Source: Chitinophagaceae bacterium
GTDB lineage: Bacteria > Bacteroidota > Bacteroidia > Chitinophagales > Chitinophagaceae
NCBI GenBank assembly: GCA_947476485.1
Contig: CANJQU010000010.1
Span: 1-64,000 of the forward strand
Length of the DNA: 64,000 bases
Direction: 5' to 3'
The position numbers and the translations under genes were made by a program. Each line of letters starts with the position of its first letter. The stretch's first letter is position 1. Of this stretch, positions 54,877 through 61,774 are shown in pieces. The notes under the pieces were generated by a model that was not told where the DNA came from, did not search any database, and worked only from the letters and a program-made list of their open reading frames with translations.

Positions 54877-56442
54877 TTATTTCCTTCCACGCTTAGCAGC
54901 AGTTGCTGTTTTGGTAGCTTTCTTAGCTGGCGATGGTGCTGTGTATTCTTCCTCTTCTTCGATCTCATCTTCAGCAACAACCTCTGTTTCGTTAGCAACA
55001 ACGTTCTCAGCAGCAGTCATCTTCGCTGCCAGCTCACGTACTTTCTTTTTCAGATCGTAAATGGTCTTGTACACTTCGTCCATCTGGCTGCGTGTAGCTA
55101 CTGGTATGTCCTTCATCATCTTCTCAGTCTGCAGCTCAATATCCTTGCGCAGTTTGTTCTGCATGCTGCTAACCTCGCCCATCAGTTTGCTGTATTCAGT
55201 GCTTTCAAACAAAGAAACATAAACCTTGTCGCTGATGTTCATCCACTCCTGGTAAAGAGCGAGCATGCTCTTTACTTCAGTGCCGTCCTGTATTTTCTTC
55301 GATGTGCTCTCAGCAAGCTTGTCCATCACCTTAGTACCCTGGCTATAGATCATGTACTGAAGCTCTGCATTCTTAATGTTATACTCAGCTATGCGCTTAG
55401 AGATATCGCTCCACTCCTTGATAGTCTTGCTCTGTGCATTCTCAGGCATAAGCTTTGTAAAAGGAGAAGCTGCATCGTTCATCATGCTGGTAAAGTCATT
55501 GTACGCCTTGTTCACATTACCGAACACATCAGCGCCATTACCCATCATGCCGCGCATCTGGTTGTAGCTGTTCATGCCGGCCTGGTTCATCTGCGCAGCG
55601 CCCTCTTTCATTTTCTCAGCCATTTTGGTCATATATTCACGACCTTCCTGTGGTATAAAGCTGAAGAATTTGTCAGTGAACTCCTTGTAAAGCTCAGGGT
55701 TCATCCATTTTTTGTATTCGTCCATGTTGAAGGTCTTCTCCTGCATGGATTTGAACATTGGCGCCCACATCTCAGCAAATTTGCTGAAACCTTCGCCGCT
55801 GCTCATCATGTTCTTATATGCGTCATGCGCTGTGCTGCTCTGGAACATTTTTGTCCAGTCGCCCATGTTTGACTGAAGTGTGTTGTTGAACTGGCCGAAC
55901 ATTGAAGTCATCTGCTCAGTTGCTTTCTTCATATTGTCGTTGTTGAACGGGTTCATCTGCTGCATCTGGTTCATCCAGTTGTTAGCCTGCATCTGGTTCA
56001 TCCACGCAGTCATTGGGTTAGACTGGTTGTTCGTCCATGAAGACATTGGGTTTGAAGCAGTATTGAAACTGTTCTGCCACTGGCTGAAAGGATTTGTATT
56101 AGTGCCATTGTTGCTGAAGTTCTTAGCAGCTTCCTGGCTCATATCCCACATTTGCTTAGCGAGATCAGCCTGCACCTTCATCCAGTTTTCGAAGAATTCT
56201 TTAGCCTTTTCTGTTGCTTCCTTAGCAGCTTCAGCAGCTTTTGGCGCTTCGCTGGTCGCCTTTGTAAACAGGTTCTTCTGGCTTTCCAACCAGTTCTTGT
56301 ACCAGTCACTTCCTTTCTCAATTGTTTCATTGAGTGTGCTGTTCCCGTTTGCGAATTTCTTAGTGTTTTCCACTACAGAGTCGATAACTTTTTTTTGTGT
56401 GTCAACGATGTTGTCCACCAAATTGTTGCCTTTGAAAGCCAT
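54877..56442 (-). CDS. phaE: PhaE/phasin-like PHA granule protein with Lys-rich tail
   Basis: The 521-residue, highly helical protein is probably the class III synthase partner. A phasin-like N-terminus (about 1-105: VENTKKFANG, EKAKEFFENWMKVQADLAKQMWD) is followed by an Asn/Met/Trp/Gln-rich low-complexity stretch (about 110-170). A PhaE-like core (about 175-430; WAPMFKSMQEKTFNMDEYKKWMNPELYKE, SKRIAEYNIKNAELQYMIYSQG) and a predicted coiled coil (about 435-480) come next. The C-terminus is an acidic block and then a Lys/Ala tail ending AAKRGRK, recalling PhaF/histone-H1-like DNA-binding phasins. Typical PhaE is about 360 residues. It is on the strand opposite to phaC. Confidence 0.75.
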   Translation of the reverse strand: MAFKGNNLVDNIVDTQKKVIDSVVENTKKFANGNSTLNETIEKGSDWYKNWLESQKNLFTKATSEAPKAAEAAKEATEKAKEFFENWMKVQADLAKQMWDMSQEAAKNFSNNGTNTNPFSQWQNSFNTASNPMSSWTNNQSNPMTAWMNQMQANNWMNQMQQMNPFNNDNMKKATEQMTSMFGQFNNTLQSNMGDWTKMFQSSTAHDAYKNMMSSGEGFSKFAEMWAPMFKSMQEKTFNMDEYKKWMNPELYKEFTDKFFSFIPQEGREYMTKMAEKMKEGAAQMNQAGMNSYNQMRGMMGNGADVFGNVNKAYNDFTSMMNDAASPFTKLMPENAQSKTIKEWSDISKRIAEYNIKNAELQYMIYSQGTKVMDKLAESTSKKIQDGTEVKSMLALYQEWMNISDKVYVSLFESTEYSKLMGEVSSMQNKLRKDIELQTEKMMKDIPVATRSQMDEVYKTIYDLKKKVRELAAKMTAAENVVANETEVVAEDEIEEEEEYTAPSPAKKATKTATAAKRGRK

Positions 56443-56567
56443 GTTGCTGTTATTATGTTTGAAAAAATTATGTGCGCTTTATACTTGCGGAAAAAGAATT
56501 TTTACTATCTTGGTTCTTCAATTCGGCTTCGGTCTTCTTTAGTCTCTTCTACCCCTTTTTCGCGCTG

Positions 56568-56595
56568 CAAATGTAGGCCGTCTAAAGTTAAACAA
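56568..56595 (-). promoter_or_regulatory. Putative phaE promoter
   Basis: On the coding strand TTG (56593-56595) and TACATTTG (56568-56575) are separated by 17 bases. This fits the Bacteroidota consensus and leaves a leader of about 120 bases before the phaE ATG. Confidence 0.5.
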
Positions 56596-56657
56596 ATGTA
56601 AAATTCTCTATTTATTGCCTCCCTAACAATTATTTAACCCTTGCTGTGTTGTCACTC

Positions 56658-56713
56658 ACGTCATTGCGAGCTGCTGTAGGGCCTGTGCGTGGCCAGCAGC
56701 AAAGCAATCTCAC
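56658..56713. repeat. Single arm of the ACGTCATTGCGAG palindromic repeat
   Basis: It begins ACGTCATTGCGAG and ends AAAGCAATCTCAC, like the left arm of the two complete palindromic copies at 57211-57330 and 57340-57460. The right arm is missing. Confidence 0.8.
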
Positions 56714-56754
56714 CAAATGCTGTCTCTCGCTGTTTTTTTGCCAAAACACGGTCA

Positions 56755-56762
56755 TATCTTTG
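56755..56762 (+). promoter_or_regulatory. Putative -7 box TATCTTTG before the GIY-YIG gene
   Basis: TATCTTTG fits TAnnTTTG, 28 bases before ATG 56791. The nearest TTG is only 14 bases upstream. Confidence 0.4.
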
Positions 56763-56790
56763 ATGAGATTCACTTAAAATCTTCGGCTTT

Positions 56791-57199
56791 ATGCAACGGG
56801 GAGGATACGTCTACATAATGGCTTCGCCAAACAATACTACACTTTACACGGGTGTTATACCAATTAGATATAAAAAACAGGCGTGACTGCCCATAACGCG
56901 TCTGACGGCTGAAAGCCGTTCTGACGCTATCCGCACATGCCGATTTTTAATGTCGAAATGGCATTACATCAAATCTTTATAAAAGGGTTTTTGAACATCG
57001 GCACAAATACTATTCGGATAGCTTTACAGCAAAATACAATTGTGTAATGCTCGTCTACTTCAGAGGTTTTGACCGAATAGAAGAAGCCAGAACCGAGGAA
57101 AAGCGATTGAAAGGAGGAAGCAGAAAACAAAAGGAAAAGTTGATAGAGGAAGTAAATCGTGAATGGGTGGATCTCTGGGAACAAATAAAAGACTGGTGA
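56791..57199 (+). pseudogene. GIY-YIG nuclease-family gene split by a small insertion
   Basis: The 5' part encodes MQRGGYVYIMASPNNTTLYTGV, the first half of a small GIY-YIG domain (the YVYI and LYTG elements). The frame is then broken, and in another frame from 56966 the domain resumes as TSNLYKRVFEHRHKYYSD, SFTAKYNCVMLVYF, EEARTEEKRLKGG and NREWVDLWEQIKDW, to TGA at 57197-57199. Removing the 109 bases between the two halves restores a continuous protein of about 98 residues, the normal size for this UPF0213/GIY-YIG family. No other damage is visible, so the interruption is probably recent. Confidence 0.9.
56858..56963. mobile_element. MITE-like insertion (106 bp) inside the GIY-YIG gene
   Basis: The ends are TACCAATTAGATAT and, on the other strand, TGCCATTTCGACAT: imperfect terminal inverted repeats matching at 17 of 24 positions. 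A direct TTA flanks both sides (56855-56857 and 56964-56966) as a probable target duplication. The centre folds into a hairpin (GCGTC and ACGGCT pairing with AGCCGT and GACGC around GAA). No coding capacity is visible, so it would need a transposase acting in trans. Confidence 0.75.
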
Positions 57200-57210
57200 G
57201 GGCGCTACGA

Positions 57211-57330
57211 ACGTCATTGCGAGCCGCGCCTGAGCTGATGGGGCCCCGCGGCGAAGCAATCTCACGCAACTCCAAAATCGCGATTTGGATCTCTCACTTT
57301 GTGAGATTGCTTCGTTCCTCGCGATGACGT
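57211..57330. repeat. Palindromic repeat with ACGTCATTGCGAG arms, copy 1
   Basis: The left arm starts ACGTCATTGCGAG and contains CGAAGCAATCTCAC. The right arm (57301-57330) is its inverse, GTGAGATTGCTTCG ending CGATGACGT. The whole 120 bases can form a long cruciform. This sequence type is widespread as a small dispersed repeat in several phyla. Confidence 0.88.
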
Positions 57331-57339
57331 TTTGCACGC

Positions 57340-57460
57340 ACGTCATTGCGAGGTGCATGTTTAGCCATTGTGCGTTGCCTGCGCCGAAGCAATCTCACGA
57401 ATCGCAAAAATCGCGAGGCTGTGCTCATATAGTGAGATTGCTTCGTTCCTCGCAATGACG
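57340..57460. repeat. Palindromic repeat with ACGTCATTGCGAG arms, copy 2
   Basis: It has the same architecture as the preceding copy, nine bases away and in tandem. The arms are well preserved and the centre differs. Confidence 0.88.
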
Positions 57461-57480
57461 GAAGTCACAAAAAACATTGT

Positions 57481-57509
57481 TTGCCACTAAATAAAATCTA
57501 TTACTTTCG
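57481..57509 (+). promoter_or_regulatory. Putative phaJ promoter (TTG-N18-TACTTTCG)
   Basis: TTG at 57481-57483 and TACTTTCG at 57502-57509 are 18 bases apart, the same as in the phaC candidate. The box ends 20 bases before the phaJ ATG, also as in phaC. Confidence 0.55.
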
Positions 57510-57529
57510 CCCACAAAAAAATCAAAACT

Positions 57530-57943
57530 ATGTTACAGATCGGAGACGAATTCCGCCACAAATACAGCTATACGCAGGATGATGTGGACACCTATGCACG
57601 CGTTAGCGGCGATACCAACCCACTGCATATCGATGCTGAGGCCGGCAAAGCCAGCATGTTTGGCCGCAACATCATTCACGGCTTCCTCGGGGCCAGCGTA
57701 TTCACCAAGATATTCGGTGCTCTTTGGTATGCCGATGGCCATGTATACATGAGCCAGAACATCAAGTGGCTCAAACCAATGTTTGTAGATACTACCTACG
57801 AAGCAGTAGTAAAAGTAAAAGAGATCATCAAAGAAAAGAACCGCATCCTCTACGAATGCGCAGTATATGATGCCGCCACCGGTGAGCAGACAATTGCCGG
57901 CGAAGCCCTGCTGCTGAATAAGAAGCAGTATGTGTGGGAATAA
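57530..57943 (+). CDS. phaJ: MaoC-like (R)-specific enoyl-CoA hydratase
   Basis: The 137-residue hot-dog-fold enzyme adds water to crotonyl-CoA or another enoyl-CoA to give (R)-3-hydroxyacyl-CoA, the PhaC substrate. The catalytic segment ARVSGDTNPLHID contains Asp28 and His33, followed by GRNIIHGFLGASVF. The length is typical of PhaJ. Its promoter-like sequence matches that of phaC, supporting a link with PHA synthesis. A clear terminator follows. The exact chain-length preference is unknown. Confidence 0.88.
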   Translation: MLQIGDEFRHKYSYTQDDVDTYARVSGDTNPLHIDAEAGKASMFGRNIIHGFLGASVFTKIFGALWYADGHVYMSQNIKWLKPMFVDTTYEAVVKVKEIIKEKNRILYECAVYDAATGEQTIAGEALLLNKKQYVWE

Positions 57944-57966
57944 ACTTCCAACAAAAAATCACAAAC

Positions 57967-57996
57967 AAAAAGGCTCCCGAAAGAGCCTTTTTTGTT
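57967..57996 (+). terminator. Terminator after phaJ
   Basis: AAAAAGGCTC (57967-57976) pairs with GAGCCTTTTT (57983-57992), loop CCCGAAA-like, then a T run. Confidence 0.92.
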
Positions 57997-58020
57997 TTAG
58001 TTTATATTGAGATTACGCCA

Positions 58021-58066
58021 CTCATTCGACCTCACCCTCTCCTTAGGAGAGGGCCGGGGTGAGGTT
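58021..58066. repeat. Gene-end palindromic repeat, family B short form
   Basis: CTCATTCGACCTCACCCTCTCC, a short centre and GAGGGCCGGGGTGAGGT form the same hairpin as at 49758. It covers the 3' end and stop codon of the cytoplasmic YceI gene. Confidence 0.9.
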
Positions 58067-58591
58067 TTTCTCCTTCACAAACTGCACTTCAGCCATTACA
58101 GATACTACCTCACCCAGCAGCGCACCGCCGGCTTCGGCAGGCATTACTACGCCATGGTCTTTCCTGTTCACCTTGCCGGTTATAGAGAAGCCCGCTCGGG
58201 TATTGCCCCATGGGTCCTGCACTATTCCACCAAGTACCACGTTCAATGTTACAGGCTTAGCCACACCGCGCATGCTCAGCGTACCGTGCACCGCATAATT
58301 CTCTTCATCTATCTTGTCTACACTGGTTCTGTCAAATACTATTTGCGGGTGCTCCTCTGCATGAAAGAAGTCCGAATTTTTCAAATGCGCATCCCTGTGC
58401 TCATTGTTTGTTGAGATAGAATTCACATCTGCCGTAAAGTGTACTTTAGCAGTCGCAATATCATTTCCTTCTGTCTCAACAGTAGCCGTAAAGCTCTTGA
58501 ACTGTCCCGTTACATTGGTCACCATCAGGTGCCTGATCTTAAATTGCACTTCTGAGTGCGAAGGGTCTAATGCCCATTTTGTGTTGCTCAT
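58043..58591 (-). CDS. YceI-family protein, cytoplasmic form
   Basis: About 182 residues, counted from ATG 58591 (MSNTKWALDPSHSEVQFKIRH). It has no signal peptide, unlike the two other YceI proteins nearby. It shows the family lipocalin-like pattern: WALDPSHSEVQF, DVNSISTNNEHRDAHLKNSDFF and VHGTLSMRGVAKPVTL. YceI proteins bind polyisoprenoid chains or amides; the ligand here is unknown. The final residues LTPALS and the stop come from a gene-end repeat. It is last of the minus-strand YceI/FrnE group. Confidence 0.9.
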   Translation of the reverse strand: MSNTKWALDPSHSEVQFKIRHLMVTNVTGQFKSFTATVETEGNDIATAKVHFTADVNSISTNNEHRDAHLKNSDFFHAEEHPQIVFDRTSVDKIDEENYAVHGTLSMRGVAKPVTLNVVLGGIVQDPWGNTRAGFSITGKVNRKDHGVVMPAEAGGALLGEVVSVMAEVQFVKEKNLTPALS

Positions 58592-58680
58592 TTTTTTGTT
58601 TGTTTTTATGGTTATCAATTGCTTCTGTTATTGCGCTTCTTACAAAGCGAAAAACGCTGTAAAAGAGCGGGCGTAACTCA

Positions 58681-58743
58681 CGCCACCTCACCCTCTCCTT
58701 CGGAGTTCCCGCTAGGGAAGGAGCGAAGCTCGTGGGGAGAGGT
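58681..58743. repeat. Gene-end repeat, family B long form
   Basis: It starts with CCACCTCACCCTCTCC and ends GGGGAGAGGT as in the short form. About 25 extra bases (with GTTCCC, GGGAAGGAGCGAAGCTCG) are inserted between the arms. It supplies the stop and the tail of the FrnE-like gene. Confidence 0.88.
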
Positions 58744-59389
58744 CTCTCGCACTTTCATATTTCGCCCACGCCTGTTGCAGGCCATCGGTAAATACCTCCG
58801 CCGGCTGCGCGCCCGATATACCGTATTGCTCGTCCAGCAGGAAGAACGGCACGCCACGTATGCCCAGCGTCTGAGCAGTATGTATATCTGCATGTACCTC
58901 ATTCGCGAAAACATCGCTGTTCAGCATTTCCCCTGTTTCCACCACACCCAGCCCTATCTCCATACCTATCTGCATCAGGGTGTTGTGGTCGCTGATGTTT
59001 TTACCTTCTGTGAAGTAGGCCCTGAAAAGCCTTTCCTCTGCTGCATCTGCCACCCCCTTGGTCTTCGCCAGTTGTATCAGCCGGTGCGCATCAAAAGAAT
59101 TTGCGATGATGGCCTTATCAAAATTGTAGGTAAGCCCTTCCCGTTTGGCGGTCTCAGTCATTTGGTTATGCACCATCACCGACCATTCACGGGTCTGCCC
59201 CTTGCGTTCAGCGAGGTACGCATGAATATCCTTTCCTGCTTCATACTCCATCGTTGAGTCAAGCTGAAAGCTATGCCACACGATCTCTACATCATCCTTG
59301 TGTTCAAATTTCCCCAGTGCGCCCTCCAGTTTCCTTTTGCCTATGTAGCAAAACGGGCACATTATGTCTGACCAGATATCTATTTTCAT
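58712..59389 (-). CDS. DsbA-family oxidoreductase, FrnE-like
   Basis: About 225 residues, counted from ATG 59389 (MKIDIWSDIMCPFCYIGKR). Starts at 59401 and 59410 are also in frame. It is a thioredoxin-fold protein with a large helical insertion, active site CPFC (about 11-14), family phrases WHSFQLD and YFTEGKNISDHNTL, and a cis-Pro loop GVPFFLLD. FrnE-type proteins are cytosolic thiol oxidoreductases or isomerases linked to oxidative stress. The C-terminal LSPRASLLP is encoded by a family B repeat. It lies in the YceI group on the minus strand. Confidence 0.88.
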   Translation of the reverse strand: MKIDIWSDIMCPFCYIGKRKLEGALGKFEHKDDVEIVWHSFQLDSTMEYEAGKDIHAYLAERKGQTREWSVMVHNQMTETAKREGLTYNFDKAIIANSFDAHRLIQLAKTKGVADAAEERLFRAYFTEGKNISDHNTLMQIGMEIGLGVVETGEMLNSDVFANEVHADIHTAQTLGIRGVPFFLLDEQYGISGAQPAEVFTDGLQQAWAKYESARDLSPRASLLP

Positions 59390-59424
59390 TTTCTCTTTCA
59401 TATCGAACATGTTTTACGTAACTC

Positions 59425-59488
59425 ATTCCACCTCACCCTCTCCTTTAGGAGTTCCCACTAGGAAGGAGCGAAGCTCGCGGGGAGAGGT
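59425..59488. repeat. Gene-end repeat, family B long form, copy 2
   Basis: Same structure as 58681-58743, with CTCATTCCACCTCACC at one end, GGGAGAGGT at the other and GGAAGGAGCGAAGCTCG inside. It lies between the FrnE-like start and the membrane-protein stop, two bases from that stop. Confidence 0.9.
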
Positions 59489-59490
59489 CT

Positions 59491-59886
59491 TTACTCCCCA
59501 TTCTTTATAAACAACGGCTCAAGTGTAGACCAGGCCAGCGCCGGGAAGAAGTGCATCGGTATTGCAAGCCCCGGAAACAACTCCGGTGAATTAATAGTCA
59601 ATGGAAGCTTTGCCGCAAAAACCGGGAGCATCGAGGCGAATGACAGTATTACGAGAATAAAATTGAACACGATCTCCGTCCTGCTTTTCAGCCATTTGCT
59701 CAGCAACCAGTAGCCAATAGCAGCAACCATACATCCAATAAGGTTGGAGATCATTACGCTAACAGGCGTCACTACCGATGAAAAATCCGCCCCAACGGAT
59801 GTTGAGTATATTTTCTGGTAAATCAAGGCAACAATACCCGCCAGCACGCCCGATGTGACACCGAGCAATAACAATCGTTTTAGCAT
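59491..59886 (-). CDS. Four-helix integral membrane protein
   Basis: A 131-residue protein with about four hydrophobic helices (LLLLGVTSGVLAGIVALIYQ, VSVMISNLIGCMVAAIGYWLL, IVFNFILVILSFASML, and a weaker last one), small charged loops and no obvious catalytic motif. The family is unrecognised; it resembles DUF6069-like membrane proteins in size. It is 19 bases downstream of a YceI gene and upstream of the FrnE-like gene, probably in one transcript, which would place it with YceI ligand transfer or redox functions at the membrane. Confidence 0.7.
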   Translation of the reverse strand: MLKRLLLLGVTSGVLAGIVALIYQKIYSTSVGADFSSVVTPVSVMISNLIGCMVAAIGYWLLSKWLKSRTEIVFNFILVILSFASMLPVFAAKLPLTINSPELFPGLAIPMHFFPALAWSTLEPLFIKNGE

Positions 59887-59905
59887 ATTTTTTCTTTTTA
59901 ACCGG

Positions 59906-60442
59906 TTATTTTCTCACCACAGGAACCGTTACTTCAAGTTTTATATTTTCGTCCACATCGCCCCCCGGCTTGCCTATGTGAAAATCACTGCGATTGACAA
60001 TAAACTTGCCACTGAAAGTGCCCGTTGATCCGCTGCTCTTAAAACTAAATGGCAATGTCATTTCCTTCTTAACACCGTGTATTTCCATATCTCCTGTTAC
60101 GGTATACGCAGCTCCGGACTTCGTTATCTTCTTCGAGGTGAATTTTATCACCGGGTACTTTGCAGCATCAAACCACTCTGCACTTTTTGCATGAGTATTC
60201 ATCAGTCCGTTGCCGGTATTGATAGACGCAACGTCAATAGACAGTACAAAGCCCGATGTTTCCGGATGCTGCTCATCAAACGAAATGGTCCCCTTCAAGG
60301 TCTTAAAGATGCCCCCCACCTCGCCACCACCCGCAAACGTTACTGTGTATTTATCTGTTAGCTGCCAGCTTGCGGCCGGTGCATATGCGCGCGCAGATGT
60401 CAATGACAATACTGCAGCCAATGAAATAATGATCTTTTTCAT
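59906..60442 (-). CDS. YceI-family protein, secreted form A
   Basis: The 178-residue product has a signal peptide (MKKIIISLAAVLSLTSARAYA) and the YceI fold: WQLTDKYTVTFAGG, DVASINTGNGLMNTHAKSAEWF, VTGDMEIHGVKKEMTLPF. It is probably periplasmic, binding isoprenoid or lipid-like ligands. It starts five bases after the stop of the next YceI gene and overlaps no other gene. It is diverged from its neighbours, so not a very recent duplication. Confidence 0.92.
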   Translation of the reverse strand: MKKIIISLAAVLSLTSARAYAPAASWQLTDKYTVTFAGGGEVGGIFKTLKGTISFDEQHPETSGFVLSIDVASINTGNGLMNTHAKSAEWFDAAKYPVIKFTSKKITKSGAAYTVTGDMEIHGVKKEMTLPFSFKSSGSTGTFSGKFIVNRSDFHIGKPGGDVDENIKLEVTVPVVRK

Positions 60443-60447
60443 GTTCC

Positions 60448-61017
60448 TTAGTCTTTACTGAATTCTGTATTTGCCCTTAATTGTACATTTTCTGCAAGCA
60501 TCGCCCCAGGTATGCTGGGCCCTACACCAAATTCTGTGCGGCTTACGATCCCTGTTATCCGGAACCCGGCCATTTCTTTCTTGCTCATTGGGTGCACTGT
60601 TGTGCCCACCAGCAAAGCATCCAGCGTCACCGGCTTGGTTACGCCATGCATGGTAAGGTTGCCACTTACCTTATAATTGTTGCCTTTTTCTTTCTTAAAA
60701 GAAGTGCTCTTGAAGGTCAATGTCGGATTATTGGCCGCATCAAAAAAGTCTGCGCCTTTCAGGTGTTTGTCCCTGGCCTCGATGTCCGTATTGATCGAGT
60801 TCATGTCAGCAGAAAATTCGATAGTTGCGTCAGAGAAATCACCTTTTGTTGAAACGATCTTGCAGTCAAATGTTTTGAAATCACCTTCTATTTCATTGAT
60901 GCCAAGATGGCTGATGCCAAATCCGATGCGCGAATGCCCTTTGTCTATTGACCATGTCTGGGCTAGTGATGTTACAGATAGCAACACGCCTGTTGCGAAA
61001 ATTGAGATTTTTTTCAT
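60448..61017 (-). CDS. YceI-family protein, secreted form B
   Basis: The 189-residue product has a signal peptide (MKKISIFATGVLLSVTSLAQ) and classic YceI phrases WSIDKGHSRIGFGISHLG, DMNSINTDIEARDKHLKGADFF and VSGNLTMHGVTKPVTL. It is closer to the E. coli YceI pattern than form A. It is the first gene of the YceI run, and a 12-base sequence shared with the tetR promoter lies about 70-80 bases upstream (61087-61098), suggesting repression by the adjacent TetR protein. Confidence 0.93.
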   Translation of the reverse strand: MKKISIFATGVLLSVTSLAQTWSIDKGHSRIGFGISHLGINEIEGDFKTFDCKIVSTKGDFSDATIEFSADMNSINTDIEARDKHLKGADFFDAANNPTLTFKSTSFKKEKGNNYKVSGNLTMHGVTKPVTLDALLVGTTVHPMSKKEMAGFRITGIVSRTEFGVGPSIPGAMLAENVQLRANTEFSKD

Positions 61018-61086
61018 TGCTTTTTGTTTTCATTTTTATTAATATGCTGTTTATATGTGTTACTTAATTTATCGGCTATATTTTAT

Positions 61087-61099
61087 CTAACGCTGTTAA
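61087..61099. promoter_or_regulatory. Candidate TetR operator upstream of the YceI operon
   Basis: CTAACGCTGTTA (inverted repeat TAAC-GCT-GTTA). The same 12-mer occurs on the opposite strand at 61763-61774, just downstream of the tetR -7 box. Confidence 0.6.
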
Positions 61100-61121
61100 C
61101 TACGGGTTCAAAAAAATATAG

Positions 61122-61733
61122 CTATTCTGTTAGCCCCTTTATAAAGCCGATCATAAAGTCACTGAGTATCATTTTATTCATTTGATCCTTAGTGATACCC
61201 TCATGTGTGGAAGGCGGTGCCAGGAGGTTTATAGAAACCAACCCATGTATCGTAGACCAGAAAGAACGGACCTTAAGCATCACATCCGCATTCTTATTGT
61301 TCCCCTCAGCAACTACCTGCGCTATTGTAGACCCCATCACCTCCATAAAGGCCATTAATTCAGGCACCTTCGACAGCTCTTCACAGCCCGGCATGCCCAG
61401 GCCAAACATGAGCTGATAATACTCTTTATGCTTAAACGCGAAATCCCAATATGCAAAAGCGATTGTTTCTAACTGCTGCTTAGCTTCGGTCTTTGTAGCC
61501 TTAGCTGTTTTTAGTTCATCTGCCAGCAACTGAAATCCGCGACGGTTAAATACAGTAAGAATTGCTTCTTTGTTCTCAAAATGATCATAAACCACCGGCA
61601 CACTATATTCAATAGCATCTGCTATCTTCCGGATAGAAAGATTCTGCCAGCCTTCTTCATTCACCAGTTGCCAGGCGCTCTGAAGAATACTATCCCTCAC
61701 CTCTTTTTTTTTGCCGCTCTTTTCTCTCCGCAA
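61122..61733 (-). CDS. TetR/AcrR-family transcriptional regulator
   Basis: The 203-residue product has an N-terminal helix-turn-helix (about 15-55: ILQSAWQLVNEEGWQNLSIRKIADAIEYSVPVVYDHF) and a C-terminal ligand domain with phrases such as AFAYWDFAFKHKEYYQLMFG and RSFWSTIHGLVSINLL, similar to WHG-type TetR members. The start is TTG, as no in-frame ATG is close. It lies upstream of the YceI genes on the same strand, and matched operator-like sequences precede both it and the YceI genes. The ligand is unknown. Confidence 0.9.
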   Translation of the reverse strand: MRREKSGKKKEVRDSILQSAWQLVNEEGWQNLSIRKIADAIEYSVPVVYDHFENKEAILTVFNRRGFQLLADELKTAKATKTEAKQQLETIAFAYWDFAFKHKEYYQLMFGLGMPGCEELSKVPELMAFMEVMGSTIAQVVAEGNNKNADVMLKVRSFWSTIHGLVSINLLAPPSTHEGITKDQMNKMILSDFMIGFIKGLTE

Positions 61734-61761
61734 TTCCCATATTTTTCTGTTTGTATTTTTC

Positions 61762-61774
61762 CTAACAGCGTTAG
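61762..61774. promoter_or_regulatory. Candidate TetR operator at the tetR promoter
   Basis: CTAACAGCGTTAG is a perfect CTAAC-AGC-GTTAG inverted repeat, directly adjacent to the -7 box at 61775-61782, at the expected start of transcription. It is the reverse of the site at 61087-61098, suggesting autoregulation. Confidence 0.65.

Noticed and set aside
56443-57529. Integron, phage attachment site or insertion sequence in the phaE-phaJ gap
   Set aside because: No integrase or transposase is present; the gap is explained by palindromic repeats, the GIY-YIG pseudogene and the MITE-like element.
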